A stretch of DNA of 64,000 bases from Mesocentrotus franciscanus (GCA_037976565.1 CP137668.1:35912088-35976087), one strand, 5' to 3'; shown: positions 35,979 through 47,817, numbered from the stretch's first letter. Translations and numbers: made by a program. Notes: generated by a model not told the origin, from the sequence alone.

Positions 35979-36169
35979 CAGTCAAACCTGTCTATAGCGA
36001 CCGCCCAAGGGAAACACAAAAAGTGGTCTTTGTAGACAGGTGGTCTTTGTAGACAGGTTCCTTTAGTAACATGTTTCGATGAGAAACCATTTTCAAGGAA
36101 AACAAAAAATGTGGCCTTTGTAGACAGGTGGTCTTTGTAGACAGGTGGTCACTAAAGCAGGTTTGACTG
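35979..36169. mobile_element. TA-flanked miniature transposon with CAGTCAAACCTG ends
   Basis: 191 bp, starting CAGTCAAACCTGTCTATA and ending AGCAGGTTTGACTG, with TA on both sides (35977-35978 and 36170-36171). The interior carries four copies of gtggtctttgtagacagg. The TA duplication suggests Tc1/mariner. Confidence 0.85.
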
Positions 36170-36178
36170 TACATGTAT

Positions 36179-36405
36179 GTGGAGGTGTTATGGTAAGGTT
36201 GTTCATTCACTTGACTCTCAGTCCAAGGATTGAGGGTTCTAATCCCAGCCCAGCACTAATGTCCTTCAGCAAAATACAAATCTTCATTGTTGCCACTCTC
36301 CACCCGGGTGTAAATGAGTACCCAATATGCCAGAGAGCTAAACATTTAGCCAGCTATAAAAAAGGATTATAATGTTGGATCGAGCGCCATTAATATACTA
36401 TTACT
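36179..36405 (+). mobile_element. tRNA-derived SINE, family A
   Basis: The head ggaggtgttatggtaagg, degraded B box gggttctaatccc and body (ccactctccacccgggtgtaaatgagtac) match the copy at 5370. It lies only 9 bases after the TA-flanked element. Confidence 0.75.
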
Positions 36406-36529
36406 ATGTAGTAGTAGTGGTGGTGCTGGTGCTGCTACTGTTGCTGTTGCTGTTCAAGACCATGGTGGTTTTGTAGTGGTAGTGGTAGTAATAGTGGCAG
36501 GGTAATGGTATCAGTACTCGTAAGCATAA

Positions 36530-37086
36530 GGCCTAAAAAAAAAAATTGATGACTTGGCGTAACCCGCCCGACCCTATTTTTATCGCCGACCCTACGCTTT
36601 TTTATTTTTTTTGATCCGATTGCGATTGCGTAAATATCAATATCGCAGTGGGGAAAACCCGGATGTTTGTTGCTTTCGTTCTGGGCTTTGCCGCCGTGTT
36701 TGGGCCAGCTCGCGCGAGTGCAGCGGGCAGGTACGCCATAGTACCGCTAGGCGATTGTATCCCCAACATGGCGTCCTATGGCGTTCAGTTCACAGGTAAA
36801 TTTGGTGCTCACGTTTTATTCAGCGCTCATATATGTGTGTGTCCATATATGTGTGTGTGTGCGTGGAGTTATTTGAACATATTGTGGTCTACCCTCTCAT
36901 CAGATCATCCCCAAGGTCTGAGGACCTATCTACGCCACTGTATGTATGTATGTGTATGAATGGCTAATTCCATGTATGCAAATATAAGCAACAACAACAA
37001 CAACAACAACAACAACAAAAATCGCCCTACCTACCCTAATTTTCAGTGACCCGTTACGCCAAGTCATCAATTTTTTTTTTTAGGCC
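36530..37086. mobile_element. PIF/Harbinger-like (Tourist-type) element enclosing an exon-like segment
   Basis: 557 bp with perfect 34-bp terminal inverted repeats: GGCCT, eleven A, then TTGATGACTTGGCGTAAC, mirrored at the right end. It is flanked by TAA on both sides (36527-36529 and 37087-37089). GG-starting ends and a 3-bp TAA/TTA duplication are the signature of PIF/Harbinger. No transposase is present. The interior (about 36615-36800) is CpG-rich and coding-like, unlike the AT-rich termini, and the right half has TG and CAA microsatellites. Confidence 0.85.
36663..36795 (+). CDS. Candidate captured first exon with signal peptide
   Basis: From the ATG at 36663 the frame reads a hydrophobic start (MFVAFVLGFAAVFGP, then ARASA, a plausible signal-peptidase site). 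About 24 ordinary residues follow (RYAIVPLGDCIPNM) up to CACAG followed by GTAAAT, a good 5' splice site at 36796. Length, codon use and the splice site suggest the first coding exon of a secreted protein. It lies wholly inside the Harbinger-like inverted repeats, so it was probably picked up from a host gene. Whether it is still transcribed is unknown. I do not recognise the protein. The alternative is a chance frame in CpG-rich DNA. Confidence 0.45.
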
Positions 37087-37325
37087 TAATGGTAGTGGTA
37101 GTGGTAATTGTGGCAGTTTTGGTGGTAGTGGTGGTAGTAGTGGTAATAGCAGTAGTACTTGTAAGTGTAATGGTAATGGTAGTGGTAGTGGTAGTAGTAG
37201 TGGTTGTGGTTGTGGTTGTGGTGGTTGTGGTCATTTTGGTGGTAGTATTAGTGGTAGTGGTAGTTGTAGTGATTGTGGTTGTGGTAGGTTTGGTGGTAGT
37301 GGTGGTGATGGTGGTGGTGGTACTA
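37087..37325. repeat. GGT/AGT trinucleotide microsatellite
   Basis: Continuous GTGGTA, GTTGTG and GGTGGT steps. Probably the continuation of the repeat at 36405-36525, split by the Harbinger-like insertion. Poly-Thr and poly-Val frames here are spurious. Confidence 0.9.
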
Positions 37326-40154
37326 CACTGCAGCAATCAGAAATGTGTTGCTTGCAGGACAGTGAATAATTGATGCATTTATTCATCATAACAGCAATTC
37401 ATTCACTCATAACTTGAATCAGGCATACAAACATTTACATTTATATTAGCTATTACAATGGTTTAATTAGTTGTCCCATTTCCTTAATACCATTCCCCTA
37501 TTCCCTCTTTAATCCATGATACAATTATCCATAACACACAATAGCTCTACTCCATCCAGGCATCATCCAAATCCTAGTATTATCCTACCCCAGTCCAGCC
37601 AGGGAGGAACTTCCACCTCCCTGGTCCAGCTAATCAAATTCTAATTGCTGGACAAGAAGGGAATAAAATCTAATCACCGAGCCAAGGCAAAACTGTTTAT
37701 ACATAGACTATTCAAAAGACCCCACTATAATTGCTACGAGGACGATGCGATTTTGCGCATTGGTGATAATTAAGCAGAAACTGGAACCGAACAGGACCTT
37801 GCCGATTGTAGGCTATGACGTACATGTCTGCTACACATATTAAACAATTAATTAATTACAAGTACACATACATACACTGTAGCTACATGTAGAATGTGAG
37901 AAATTAGTGGAACACAAAGGAAGTCTAATGCAGAAATTCACTGATTTATTTATTTAATTTTTTATAAATATACCTAAATTCCATTACTTCTTTGTCTGCT
38001 GAGAACTGCATGTACAGCAGAAGGAAATTAACTTACTTTACATAGAGTTAGTAGGCCTACCCTTCTGCTCAAAGGAGATCACCTTTGGAGTGTAAATGTG
38101 CACCATTTTCCATTATATGATGATATATGTTATGAATACAACCAATAGTTGGTTCAATAAAATAAAAACATTTCCTTTCTTAGGAGAGCTTATTTTCAAT
38201 GAGAATTTCCTATTTCAATGATTCAATTGTTGTGCACCACTTTATAAAAGTATTGCTGTAATAATGACAACGGAAACAACCTGAATGACTGCATAACACT
38301 GTGCACTCCCCCTTTCTCTGCATTTTATAAACATGAAAGCATCTAGATCTGTCTAGAGAGACATAGTAAGGGCATTAACTCCCGCACATTAACACAGAGC
38401 CAACACCCTTCTGGCTCTCAACAGACGAGAGTATCATTAAGTATTTGGATGTTCTTTTTCTGCATTTCACATTAACTCTTTTGTCCTTCATGCTCCACAA
38501 AGGTCATTAAACAACTGTGAACTACATCAGCAGCATCATGCACGGTTATCTGCTTAATTTGAAAACCATTCAAGCTTCAACATTATTTTGTGTTCCATTC
38601 AGTAACATAATTATATTGAAGGGATAATGTGGGAGGTAGTTAAAGTGTACTATTATCTATGTTTTTAGTAATATCAATGGTGTTATTGTGTTAAAAGAAA
38701 ATAGTGTATAAACATATATCAAATAGAAACATCTATGAATGTATCTCGTTGCCTACATGTAAATGCACCCCATTTTTACTTCATTAGCACACTAAAGCAA
38801 TAAGCACCCCTAATAATATTTTAATCTGAAATATGATATATTTGGGGATTTTAAAAAAACATGGAAAATCTTTATAAACAGACTGGTATGCTTAATGTAT
38901 ATGTATATGGAAAAGTAGAATTTCCTCTGCTTCAAAAGAAATATTTAAAATTGTATAAAGGACATTGAACCAAAAGTGATGTTAAATTTTGTTTTAAGTG
39001 CATTTTTGTGCATATTATCTGAGGTCAAAGTCTTACAACATCTGACCATGCAATGTTTAGGGCTTAGGACTTGCTTTAATAATTCATAAGGGTAAGTGAC
39101 CTACTTCAACAACAACTTCACACTAAATAATATGCTGCGAGAAAGTGATAGACATACACAACGAGTGAGTGAGTGAGTGAGAGAGAGAGAGGGTGGGGGT
39201 GAGAGAGAAAGAGAAAGAAGGCCTACAGCTGTTTAATCACATCTGTCCGAAATCAACCCATAGGATTTGTATGTAAGGGACTCCAAAACAAGGACCCTGT
39301 AAAAAAAAATGATCATCTCTTATACCAAAGAAAATGGTGATGTGATGTAAAGCGCCAAGGATAAACAATCCATCTAATCTAGATCTGAAATGATTATGAG
39401 GTAATCTCATAAACACGAGACTATTAGAGAGTATGATTAAGTGGATACTAGTGTGCATCTAGTGGCAGAGTGACTCTTCCCTTTAACCCAATGCCTGTTT
39501 GAACTGTGTGGTCCCTGTACTAAGCCCATGGGAATAACAATAATTCAGTAGTGACAGTGTTAACTAGACTCTTCACATTATATACCCGTACAGAAATCTC
39601 ATGTAGTCCGTATTTCCTACCAATGTTCATCTTCATCTACTCCTAAAATCTTCACCAGCTTGCAGATCAGACATGCTCTATCCAGGGTCGAGCATCTCTC
39701 CCCTGCATTGCTTGATCTTTATTCACACATAGCATGGCACTGAGATTTCTTAATGACCCCCTGTAAGGGTTCCCATCCACTTGACCGCGCCTAATGAACT
39801 AATGCGCACTTTAACGTAAGTAGCTGATCACCGGGGTGTGAAATTAGCTGCGAATCTATAAATAATCGACAATGGAACGCTTCATGCCCCAAGATTAAAA
39901 ATTTGCGGGTTAATAACGGGATCACCCATGGAAACGCTCTTTTGTTTAGCGAGAGCGAAACAGTACGTTGAATCAATTGCTTTTGGCTCTGCCATGACCT
40001 AGATAATGAATTGTTTATCAGCTTTCTGTAAGCCGATTCTTTTGGAAGAAAGGCTTTTATGAATTCTAGTGATCTAATCATATAATTGTTATGATAATAT
40101 TTGGAACTATGGCAGGGTAAGGTGATACAAATCATAAACAAGTGAAACGCCTCG
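37326..40154. other. Non-coding stretch with small repeats
   Basis: No gene supported. Contains a single-arm ccttctggctctcaac repeat (38393-38425), a GAGT/GA run (39164-39200) and a TTAACCC hairpin (39483-39564). The stretch 39750-40130 is less AT-rich and unique-looking, with a 127-codon minus-strand frame that lacks splice sites. It could be regulatory. Confidence 0.4.
39483..39564. repeat. Short TTAACCC hairpin repeat, copy 3
   Basis: Begins tttaacccaatgcc and ends cagtgttaac, with the family interior (ggtccctgtactaagcccatggg). Confidence 0.5.
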
Positions 40155-41090
40155 GTCTCGCCTGCATTACGCAATTCGATATGATGAAAAATTGAGGTAG
40201 GGACATTATTTATAGGCAGGGTGGCCCATTAGCAGGCCCCCCTAAAATGAAATCCTCTGAATATAATCAGCATTTTGAAGTGAATATTGACTAAGAATAT
40301 GCAGACCTGAAAGGACATTTGACCTTGACTTTGTCACCTAAAAGACTAATCACATGATTGGTGATACTTGATAACCCTTATGTTCAAGTTTCATGGAATA
40401 GGAATGTATACTTTCAAAATTACGTTAAAAATTCAAGATCTTAACGTGATGCCACAAAATAGTCTGAGTTTGATGACCGGAAATGACCTTTGACCTTGAC
40501 TTAGTGACCTGAAATTCTACTCACATGATTGGGGATACTTGATAACCCTTTAGTCTAAGTTTCATTGAATAATAACTTATACTTTCAAAATTATATACAA
40601 AAATTCAAAAACTTAACCTCAGGTTAAGTTTTTGATGATGATGCCACAACATGGTCTAAGTTTGTTGACCTTAAATGACATTTGACCTTGACTTTGTGAT
40701 CTGAAATTCTCCTCACATGATTGGGGATACTTGATAACCTTTTAGTCCAAGTTTCATTGAATAATAACTTATACTTTCAAAATTATATTAAAAATTCCAA
40801 AACTTAACCTCAAGTTAAGTTTTTGATGATGATGCCACAACATGGTCTAAGTTTGTTGACCTTAAATGACCTTTGACCTTGACGTTATGACCTGAAATTC
40901 TCCTCACATGATTGAGGATACTTGATAACCCTTTAGTCCAAGTTTCATTGAATAAGAACTTATACTTTCAAAATTATATTAAAAATTCAAAAACTTAACC
41001 TTGGTTAAGTTTTTGATGTTGACGCCGCCACCGCCGCCGCCGCCACCGCAAAAGCGGCGCCTATGTCTCGCTTTTTGCTACGCAGGCGAA
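40155..41090. mobile_element. Inverted-end element with internal tandem repeats, copy 2
   Basis: Left end GTCTCGCCTGC (40155-40165), right end ctacgcaggcga (41079-41090). About four to five units of 150-195 bp follow one another, each with tgacctttgacctt-type, gattggggatacttgataacc and caagtttcattgaat blocks. Later units also contain the palindrome acttaacctcaggttaagt. A GCC-rich segment (41022-41050) precedes the right end. Same family as 7753-8554. Confidence 0.7.
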
Positions 41091-42734
41091 AAAACAGCGG
41101 GTAAAAATATGACAAGGAAGTAGAGGCAAATAAACATGGTTGGATGGAAGGAAAGACGAAAAGATAATGAGTCAAAGAGAGGACAAAACAAGTAATGGCA
41201 TAAACATGAACTTTGAGATAGAAGACAAAGATATCCATTGCTCCTTAATAATATGGATGCAGATAAAGTTACTGTATCAATGTAAATAAATGAAATGAAA
41301 ATCATTTCATGAGTATTTATAATCATCTGTAATGTACCCACAGAGTGCAATGTCAAAAATGCATGAAAATACATAATCCGCAGGTACTTTGACACTTTCG
41401 ATTCATTACTTAAAATTCATGATCATATGAGCCAAGCTGCCTTAGCATACAAGATTATATGTCAGTATAATTAACAATAAGCAAATGGTAACAACAAAAG
41501 TCTATTACATGTATGACATAATTTTGTGACTGCAACATACATGTAGTTATTTGTATAAAAAGAGTATCTAAGACAAAGAATTGAAGTAGATTTAGGGCCT
41601 ACCGGTTTCGATTTTGTTAATTCAATTACTATATATGGATATTTTTTTGTCCTTAAAATTTCTCCTTTTTTGCATATTATATTACTTTAATTTGTACAAG
41701 TAATATAGCTATAAAGAAATGACATTTGACTTTTTGGCTATGTAGACTTCCAAGTTTTGTATTAATAATATTAAATGCCAGTTAATGCAATTATGGTCTA
41801 AGTTTGTTGACCTTAAATGACCTTTGACCTTGACGTTATGACCTGAAATTCTCCTCACATGATTGAGGATACTTGATAACCCTTTAGTCCAAGTTTCATT
41901 GAATAAGAACTTATACTTTCAAAATTATATTAAAAATTCAAAAACTTAACCTTGGTTAAGTTTTTGATGTTGACGCCGCCACCGCCGCCGCTGCCGCCAC
42001 CGCAAAAGCGGCGCCTATGTCTCGCTTTTTGCTACGCAGGCGAAAAAACAGCGGGTAAAAATATGACAAGGAAGTAGAGGCAAATAAACATGGTTGGATG
42101 GAATGAAAGACGAAAAGATAATGAGTCAAAGAGAGGACAAAACAAGTAATGGCATAAACATGAACTTTGAGATAGAAGACAAAGATATCCATTGCTCCTT
42201 AATAATATGGATGCAGATAAAGTTACTGTATCAATGTAAATAAATGAAATGAAAATCATTTCATGAGTATTTATAATCATCTGTAATGTACCCACAGAGT
42301 GCAATGTCAAAAATGCATGAAAATAGATAATCCGCAGGTACTTTGACACTTTCGATTCATTACTTAAAATTCATGATCATATGAGCCAAGCTGCCTTAGC
42401 ATACAAGATTATATGTCAGTATAATTAACAATAAGCAAATGGTAACAACAAAAGTCTATTATGACATAATTTTGTGACTGCAACATACATGTAGTTATTT
42501 GTATAAAAAGAGTATCTAAGACAAAGAATGGAAGTAGATTTAGGGCCTACCGGTTTCGAATTGTTAATTCAATTACTATATATGGATATTTTTTTGTCCT
42601 TAAAATTTCTCCTTTTTTGCATATTACTTTAATTTGTACAAGTAATATAGCTATAAAGAAATGACATTTGACTTCTTGGCTATGTAGACTTCCAAGTTTT
42701 GTATTAATAATATTAAATGCCAGTTAATGCAATT
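40842..42734. repeat. Recent 951-bp tandem duplication
   Basis: Copy 1 is 40842-41792 and copy 2 is 41793-42734. They are nearly identical. Differences seen include a CATGT deletion, a loss of TATAT near 42625, a GTTTCGATTTTG to GTTTCGAATTG change and a rearranged GCC run. The unit takes in the right part of the inverted-end element plus about 700 bp of neighbouring unique DNA, so it is a segmental event and not transposition. Confidence 0.95.
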
Positions 42735-44161
42735 AAGGTAACTGACCATGTATACATTCTAGCTACAGTGGAGGAAATTAACCATTTAAAAAATCAATTG
42801 CCAGATTTTGGTCTAATACTGCACATGCACTGAACTCTCAAAGAAAAAGTAATTCACTTTTTTATAGTCTTATTTACATAATGTAAAGACTCTTCTTCTT
42901 TTTTACAGCTCTAAAAATCCACACTCATAAAAAAGTCTGATCACCCAAAGGGACAAGCAATGCTTCAAGGACAACAGCTACAGTAACATTCCAATTTGCT
43001 CTTATATGTTTCAATTCATGTATATATGGTAGGCATATAAACACGTGCCTCCGTGTCATCACTAACGTATCTTAAATTGGCAATAGATAGGTGGAACCAT
43101 TGACATTGGCTCTCCTTGAGAGAGCAATGAAGCTCAAGAAAAATCAATATCAATTTCCTAGAGGTTTTCTTGGTCTCATCCGCCGAGAAGGGTCCGTGAC
43201 ACACGTTTTATTGGTTCTTCGTTGTGGTATTGATAAGGGATTACTGCGTGACGCTGCATGGAGTCCTTCAAACTTGTGATTCTACAAACACAAAGTATAT
43301 TACTTCTCTTCCTGCTCCGTAATATCTGCAAATAACTATTTCTTCATATATAGCAGCCTACAGAGTAAATACCCTTCCAGCTCTCAACCATCAATACCAC
43401 AAAATAATGTTGGTAAGTAAAATAGAGAGTTACAAAGAGATATTCAAAAACACCAAAAAGGACCTAGAAGGCAAAAATTCTATCCTAATGTTTCTCATTT
43501 TCAAATTTACAGTCGCTCTCTTACTTATCCAGGGATTCAAGCTTAATTTAGAAAATACAAAAGGTGCTAATTACTATGAAACCACAGCTACGTGTCTCAT
43601 CGCTGGCAGAAAGTTCAAGGATCTATCAAGATTGTACAGTAAAAAATGGTGGATTAATTATACTCTTATTCACTTGACGGACTGCTTGTCTCTGTCTGTC
43701 TCTTTGTCTCTCTGTTTCTCTCTTTGTTCTTTCTTTCTCTCTCTCTTTCTTTTTTCTCCCTGCCTGTCAGTCTCTGTGTAATGGCTTAATTCATTCAATA
43801 ACCTAAACATCTCTCTCTCTCTCTCTCCCAACCATGTCTATCTGTTTGTCTTTCCCTTTCTGTTCCAGTCTTTCCTCTTACACATGTATTTATAACATAA
43901 CCACCAGCAGAGAGTCAAAAGGATGTAAACGTGAAACAAAACGACATGAAATAATGCCCTACTGGAAGAAGAATAAAAAGAAAAAAATTAAGCCACTTCT
44001 AAGTGCAACATCACTGCAGAAATTAAATCATAACCTCCAGCACTGGTGTGATGGGTGTTGTCAAAGCATCCCTTGAGGAAGAAGTGATACTTCCAAACAC
44101 CATCTTACAATATGTCAAGTGGGTCTCTTTCTATTACAAGATGTTAACTTGTTTGCCTTAC
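42735..44161. other. Probable intron or flank of the minus-strand gene, no exon recognised
   Basis: AT-rich, with CT-rich runs at 43690-43830 and a single-arm hairpin repeat at 43363-43396. A 124-codon plus-strand frame at 43407-43781 runs into the CT repeat. No convincing exon on the minus strand. Confidence 0.4.
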
Positions 44162-44239
44162 CGTGGAATCATCCAACGCAGACTGTGCAACGGATCCAGC
44201 TCTCATACGAGCATAGGTCCCGGAAGCTCCAGCGGTTCC
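44162..44239 (-). CDS. Candidate internal coding exon, 78 nt
   Basis: On the minus strand a polypyrimidine tract ending in TTGATCTTCCAG is followed by 26 open codons (GTAGASGTYARMRAGSVAQS, then ALDDST) and the donor GTAAGG. The other two frames contain stops. The exon is a multiple of three and starts and ends in phase 0, matching the phase-0 end of the exon at 48473-48765 on the same strand 4.2 kb away. It is therefore probably the next or a later exon of that gene. Composition (Gly, Ala, Ser, Arg) suggests a flexible soluble segment. I do not recognise a family. Further exons would lie to the left. Confidence 0.5.
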
Positions 44240-45504
44240 CTGGAAGATCAAGAAGTAGACATGAAAATGAATTCTTAGAAACATACAGTACTATGATTTA
44301 AAGGACTTTATATCTAAGGTGTTGCATAAGATAGGAATAAATTCATGGTTAGATAAAAACTACTCTATTCATGTTTATCCCTTTAATAGCTATTGCTGAG
44401 ATAACTCTGGGAGGAGTCTTTGGGGGAAAAGAATATATCAAAATCAAATCATATCAAGTGGGTTAACATCAGAATTTCCTTGATAGCTGGTAAAATATGG
44501 CTATGCAATTCCATCAAGGCTATACCATATATAATCAAAATTTGGCAAATATGTATCTATCAGTCATACTCTCTAAATAATCTACTATAATAAGACTTAA
44601 AATATGAACACTTGTTCATCATCAATTACTATTCATATATTGGTATATTTGTAGTGGATAGGTCTATTTTATATACACGTGAAGCTGGCTTTATATCCCA
44701 CTCTTTGGAGTACTGTCAACCTCCAAGGGGCTATGAGGCATTCATTAGGACACAGGCCCACAGAACTGACAAATGAATGATATGCCGAAAGCTCTACAGA
44801 AGGATTGCTTCATCTCAATACCAGGGTTTTTAATCAAGTGGGACAATTTAGATTGAATTAAGAGCAAACCGTCCACGTCACAGAGTGCTGCCCAGTATCA
44901 GAATTACCCGATATTAATGCAGCATTACGTGGTGGAATACATTTGGGTGGAGCAATGCTGGGATTGGAGGAAGGAGAGAGAGCCCCATAACAACATTTGA
45001 TGTACGCAATTTCATTTAATACCACTTCTGAAGGGTAACGTGATAAAGAAGATTCAATATTACTGATTTAATTTGGTCGTTTATGCAAATGGGAAAGGGG
45101 CAACATTAAAGTTCAAGGGCAACATGACATTAAATATTATTTTCCTGTTTATTCCCTGTACTAATTTTTGTATCTACATGTACATTGTATACATAGATAT
45201 ATTCTATTAACTCATTTTTTAAGTAGTTCTAATATATATAGTGTATTATTGTGGACTGATGTAAACCATTTATTCAAGATCATACCCTGTAATATTTAAG
45301 CTCTTCAGCCATTGCTTGACATTCATAGTATTGATCTGTATGCTAATATTGAGATATGGCCTTCTTTCTATGTGGATTTAAGGCTTTTTAAGCCTACCTG
45401 TCCGATCCTTTCTATCATTCTAATTCATCTTCTCTCAACCCTTTACCTTTATCACAACTCTGTGCTGCAATCTATGCCTTTCTTTCTTTCTTCTTATTTT
45501 CTTT

Positions 45505-45640
45505 TTCGGTTTTCTTCTTCTTCTCCTTCTTCTCTTTCTTCATCATCATCTTCTTCTTCATCTTCTTCTTGTTTTCTTCTTCTATTTCTTCTTCATCATC
45601 TTCTTCTTCTTCCCCTTCTTCATTTTCACGTCTACTTTAT
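45505..45640. repeat. TTC/TCA microsatellite
   Basis: Imperfect TTCTTC and TCATCA steps on the plus strand, giving a purine-rich tract on the strand of the gene it lies in. Confidence 0.85.
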
Positions 45641-46794
45641 ATTTTCCTCATCCTACTTCTCCACTTCTCCTTCAATTTCATTTACATTTTCATGTAGTTT
45701 TTCTCCATCTACTGCCCCCTCCTTCTAATCCCCATTTTCATTCTTCTTCTATCCCTTGCAAACCACTCTCGGTTTTAGTTCCTGTGATCGGCGCATCACA
45801 CGCTTTCAATTTCACAATGACCCATCATGATTTCCTGTGACTACTCTCAAGGAGCGTGCTCTATATTGAACTTTTTCAATGGAGTACGATGATATGTAAT
45901 GGAAGAGTGTTTTCTTTCATTATCTGTTGAGTGCCTGGGACCTTGAGATCTGTGGAATTGAAAAGATCAGGACAGACACTCCACATTCATTCAGTCACTC
46001 CTTTTCATATCAAATACTGCATTTGCTCTTTTCAATCTTTGAATTTTATTTACTTTATGAACATGCAATTTACTGGCAAATTTCTTGGCCATTTACGTAA
46101 TTTCACATTCCTTAATAAAACTGCATTCAACATAACCAGTAGGTCCCCTCACTCACTTGCACACATCCTTATCAAAAAAAAAATTACCCGTCCCCTCATA
46201 TTTATTTGTCTTCTTTTTGCAAAATCAAAGTCTTATTGCCCCTCTCCTCATAAGTAACCTGTCAACCTTCCCTATCGATGTTGTCTACAGAACCTCTAAT
46301 TCATTCAGTCCCATCTTTGCCCTCCCTTTCTGTACTCTACCCCTTCTAATATAGAAACAAGCCAAGAAAACATTATCTACGAACTCTGAGGTTGACCCCC
46401 CGTTCCATTTTACTTAATTCCCATTCACTTTCAATTTCATCTATTTACTTTTATTTATTCATTCCCAGCCAATGTATCCTCTAATTGGTGGATATCATCC
46501 CTTCGTTACTCATTCAGTTCAGCTGTCTTGATAACAAATTCTTCTCTCTGTCTCCATCTTTTACAAGTACTATCTTCCTCCCACACACAGTGAGTTTTAT
46601 CAGTCAGAAAACAGCTGTATTACATTAGATAGTTCTCTATATACCTGATTGCTGATCATAGAAATATAAACATGATACCAGAATAATCAAACATGAATGC
46701 CCATTATGAATGGTTATCATAGCCCAGGTCTAGGATCTGTTGTTTCTGGGCAATCACATTCCCCTCCCCTGGACGGCTAACCCCTTGAAAAAGG

Positions 46795-47215
46795 CTCCCT
46801 TTAATAGACAACATCACCTAGTACAAATATCCCTAGGACAACTACCGCAGGAAAAATACCCCCTAGGACAATTATCCCTCTAGACAAAGACTCCTAGTTA
46901 GGACAACTACATGTAGCCCTGGAGCACAATCCCCGCGGTCAAATAGCCACTAAGACAAGAACTACCCCAGGAGGAATACCCCTGCACTAGACAGACTCCC
47001 TTGGACAACTACCCTTGGACAAATATCCCCTAGGACAACTACTCCAGGACATCTTCCCCCCTGGGCAACTATCCCCTAGAAAATACCCCTTGGATGATAA
47101 TCCCTCTGGACAAATACCCCTAGTAAGGACAACCACCCACCCCTAGATATATACCCCTTGGATGATAATCCCTCTGGACAAATACCCCTAGTGAGGACAA
47201 CCACCCACAAGCCCA
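46795..47215. repeat. Degenerate short tandem repeat, unit about 14-16 bp
   Basis: The phrase ctaggacaactacccc recurs many times with substitutions (tggacaaataccccta, ggacaactactcc, gggcaactatcccc). Two near-identical 35-40-bp blocks (ccccttggatgataatccctctggacaaa) lie near 47086 and 47155. Confidence 0.75.
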
Positions 47216-47732
47216 ATGATTCTCTAGATTTATAACCTGACTGGGACACTTCCATGTGCCCCTAAAGTAATTACCAACTTGATACTTGATACTTGATAAT
47301 ACTACTGCAGGGGTAGTCAGTAGTTGTCAGGACCTAGGGGGTAGTTATGTGAGAGTGTCATTGGGACGGGAGTTAGTAGGCTGAACTGAATAGGATAAGA
47401 TGTTGACCTAATTGTATCAGTTTTCATCAACATTATGTGATGGAGCAGTGTGTGTGTGTGGGGGGTATCAGCAGCAGAAATTGATTAGGTAGATACCCAG
47501 AATCTATGTCAGTAGCAGTCAGGCATGAAATGAAATGAGAATGAACCAGAACATCCCAATTCATTAATGTTTGAGAGAATATTGACCTGGCTACTTAATG
47601 AATATGAAATGAGATATAATTTGAAATGAGATATGATCTCATCTTTTATTGAATGAAAATTCTTTCTCTCTTGGCCATTCTAAAACATTCTAAAATTGCT
47701 TCTACCGTGTCATGTGATCTAGTTGCTTACAT

Positions 47733-47817
47733 TTAACCCATTGCCAACAGAAACCGAATGGCCCCTGTATATTAAAAGCCTACATGAATGCGAGAACTCA
47801 GTACTCAATGGGTTGAA
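47733..47817. repeat. Short TTAACCC...GGGTTGA hairpin repeat, copy 4
   Basis: Begins ttaacccattgccaac and ends ctcaatgggttgaaat, with interior ggcccctgtatattaaaagcc. Confidence 0.6.

Noticed and set aside
35543..36019. 158-codon Leu-rich open frame
   Set aside because: Runs across a TAG/CAG microsatellite. Every frame is open and monotonous.
39791..40174. 127-codon minus-strand frame
   Set aside because: No Kozak context, splice sites or motif. Enters the inverted-end repeat at 40155. Regulatory DNA is equally possible.
43407..43781. 124-codon plus-strand frame with a hydrophobic stretch
   Set aside because: The last third is CT-microsatellite translation and no splice or start context supports the rest.
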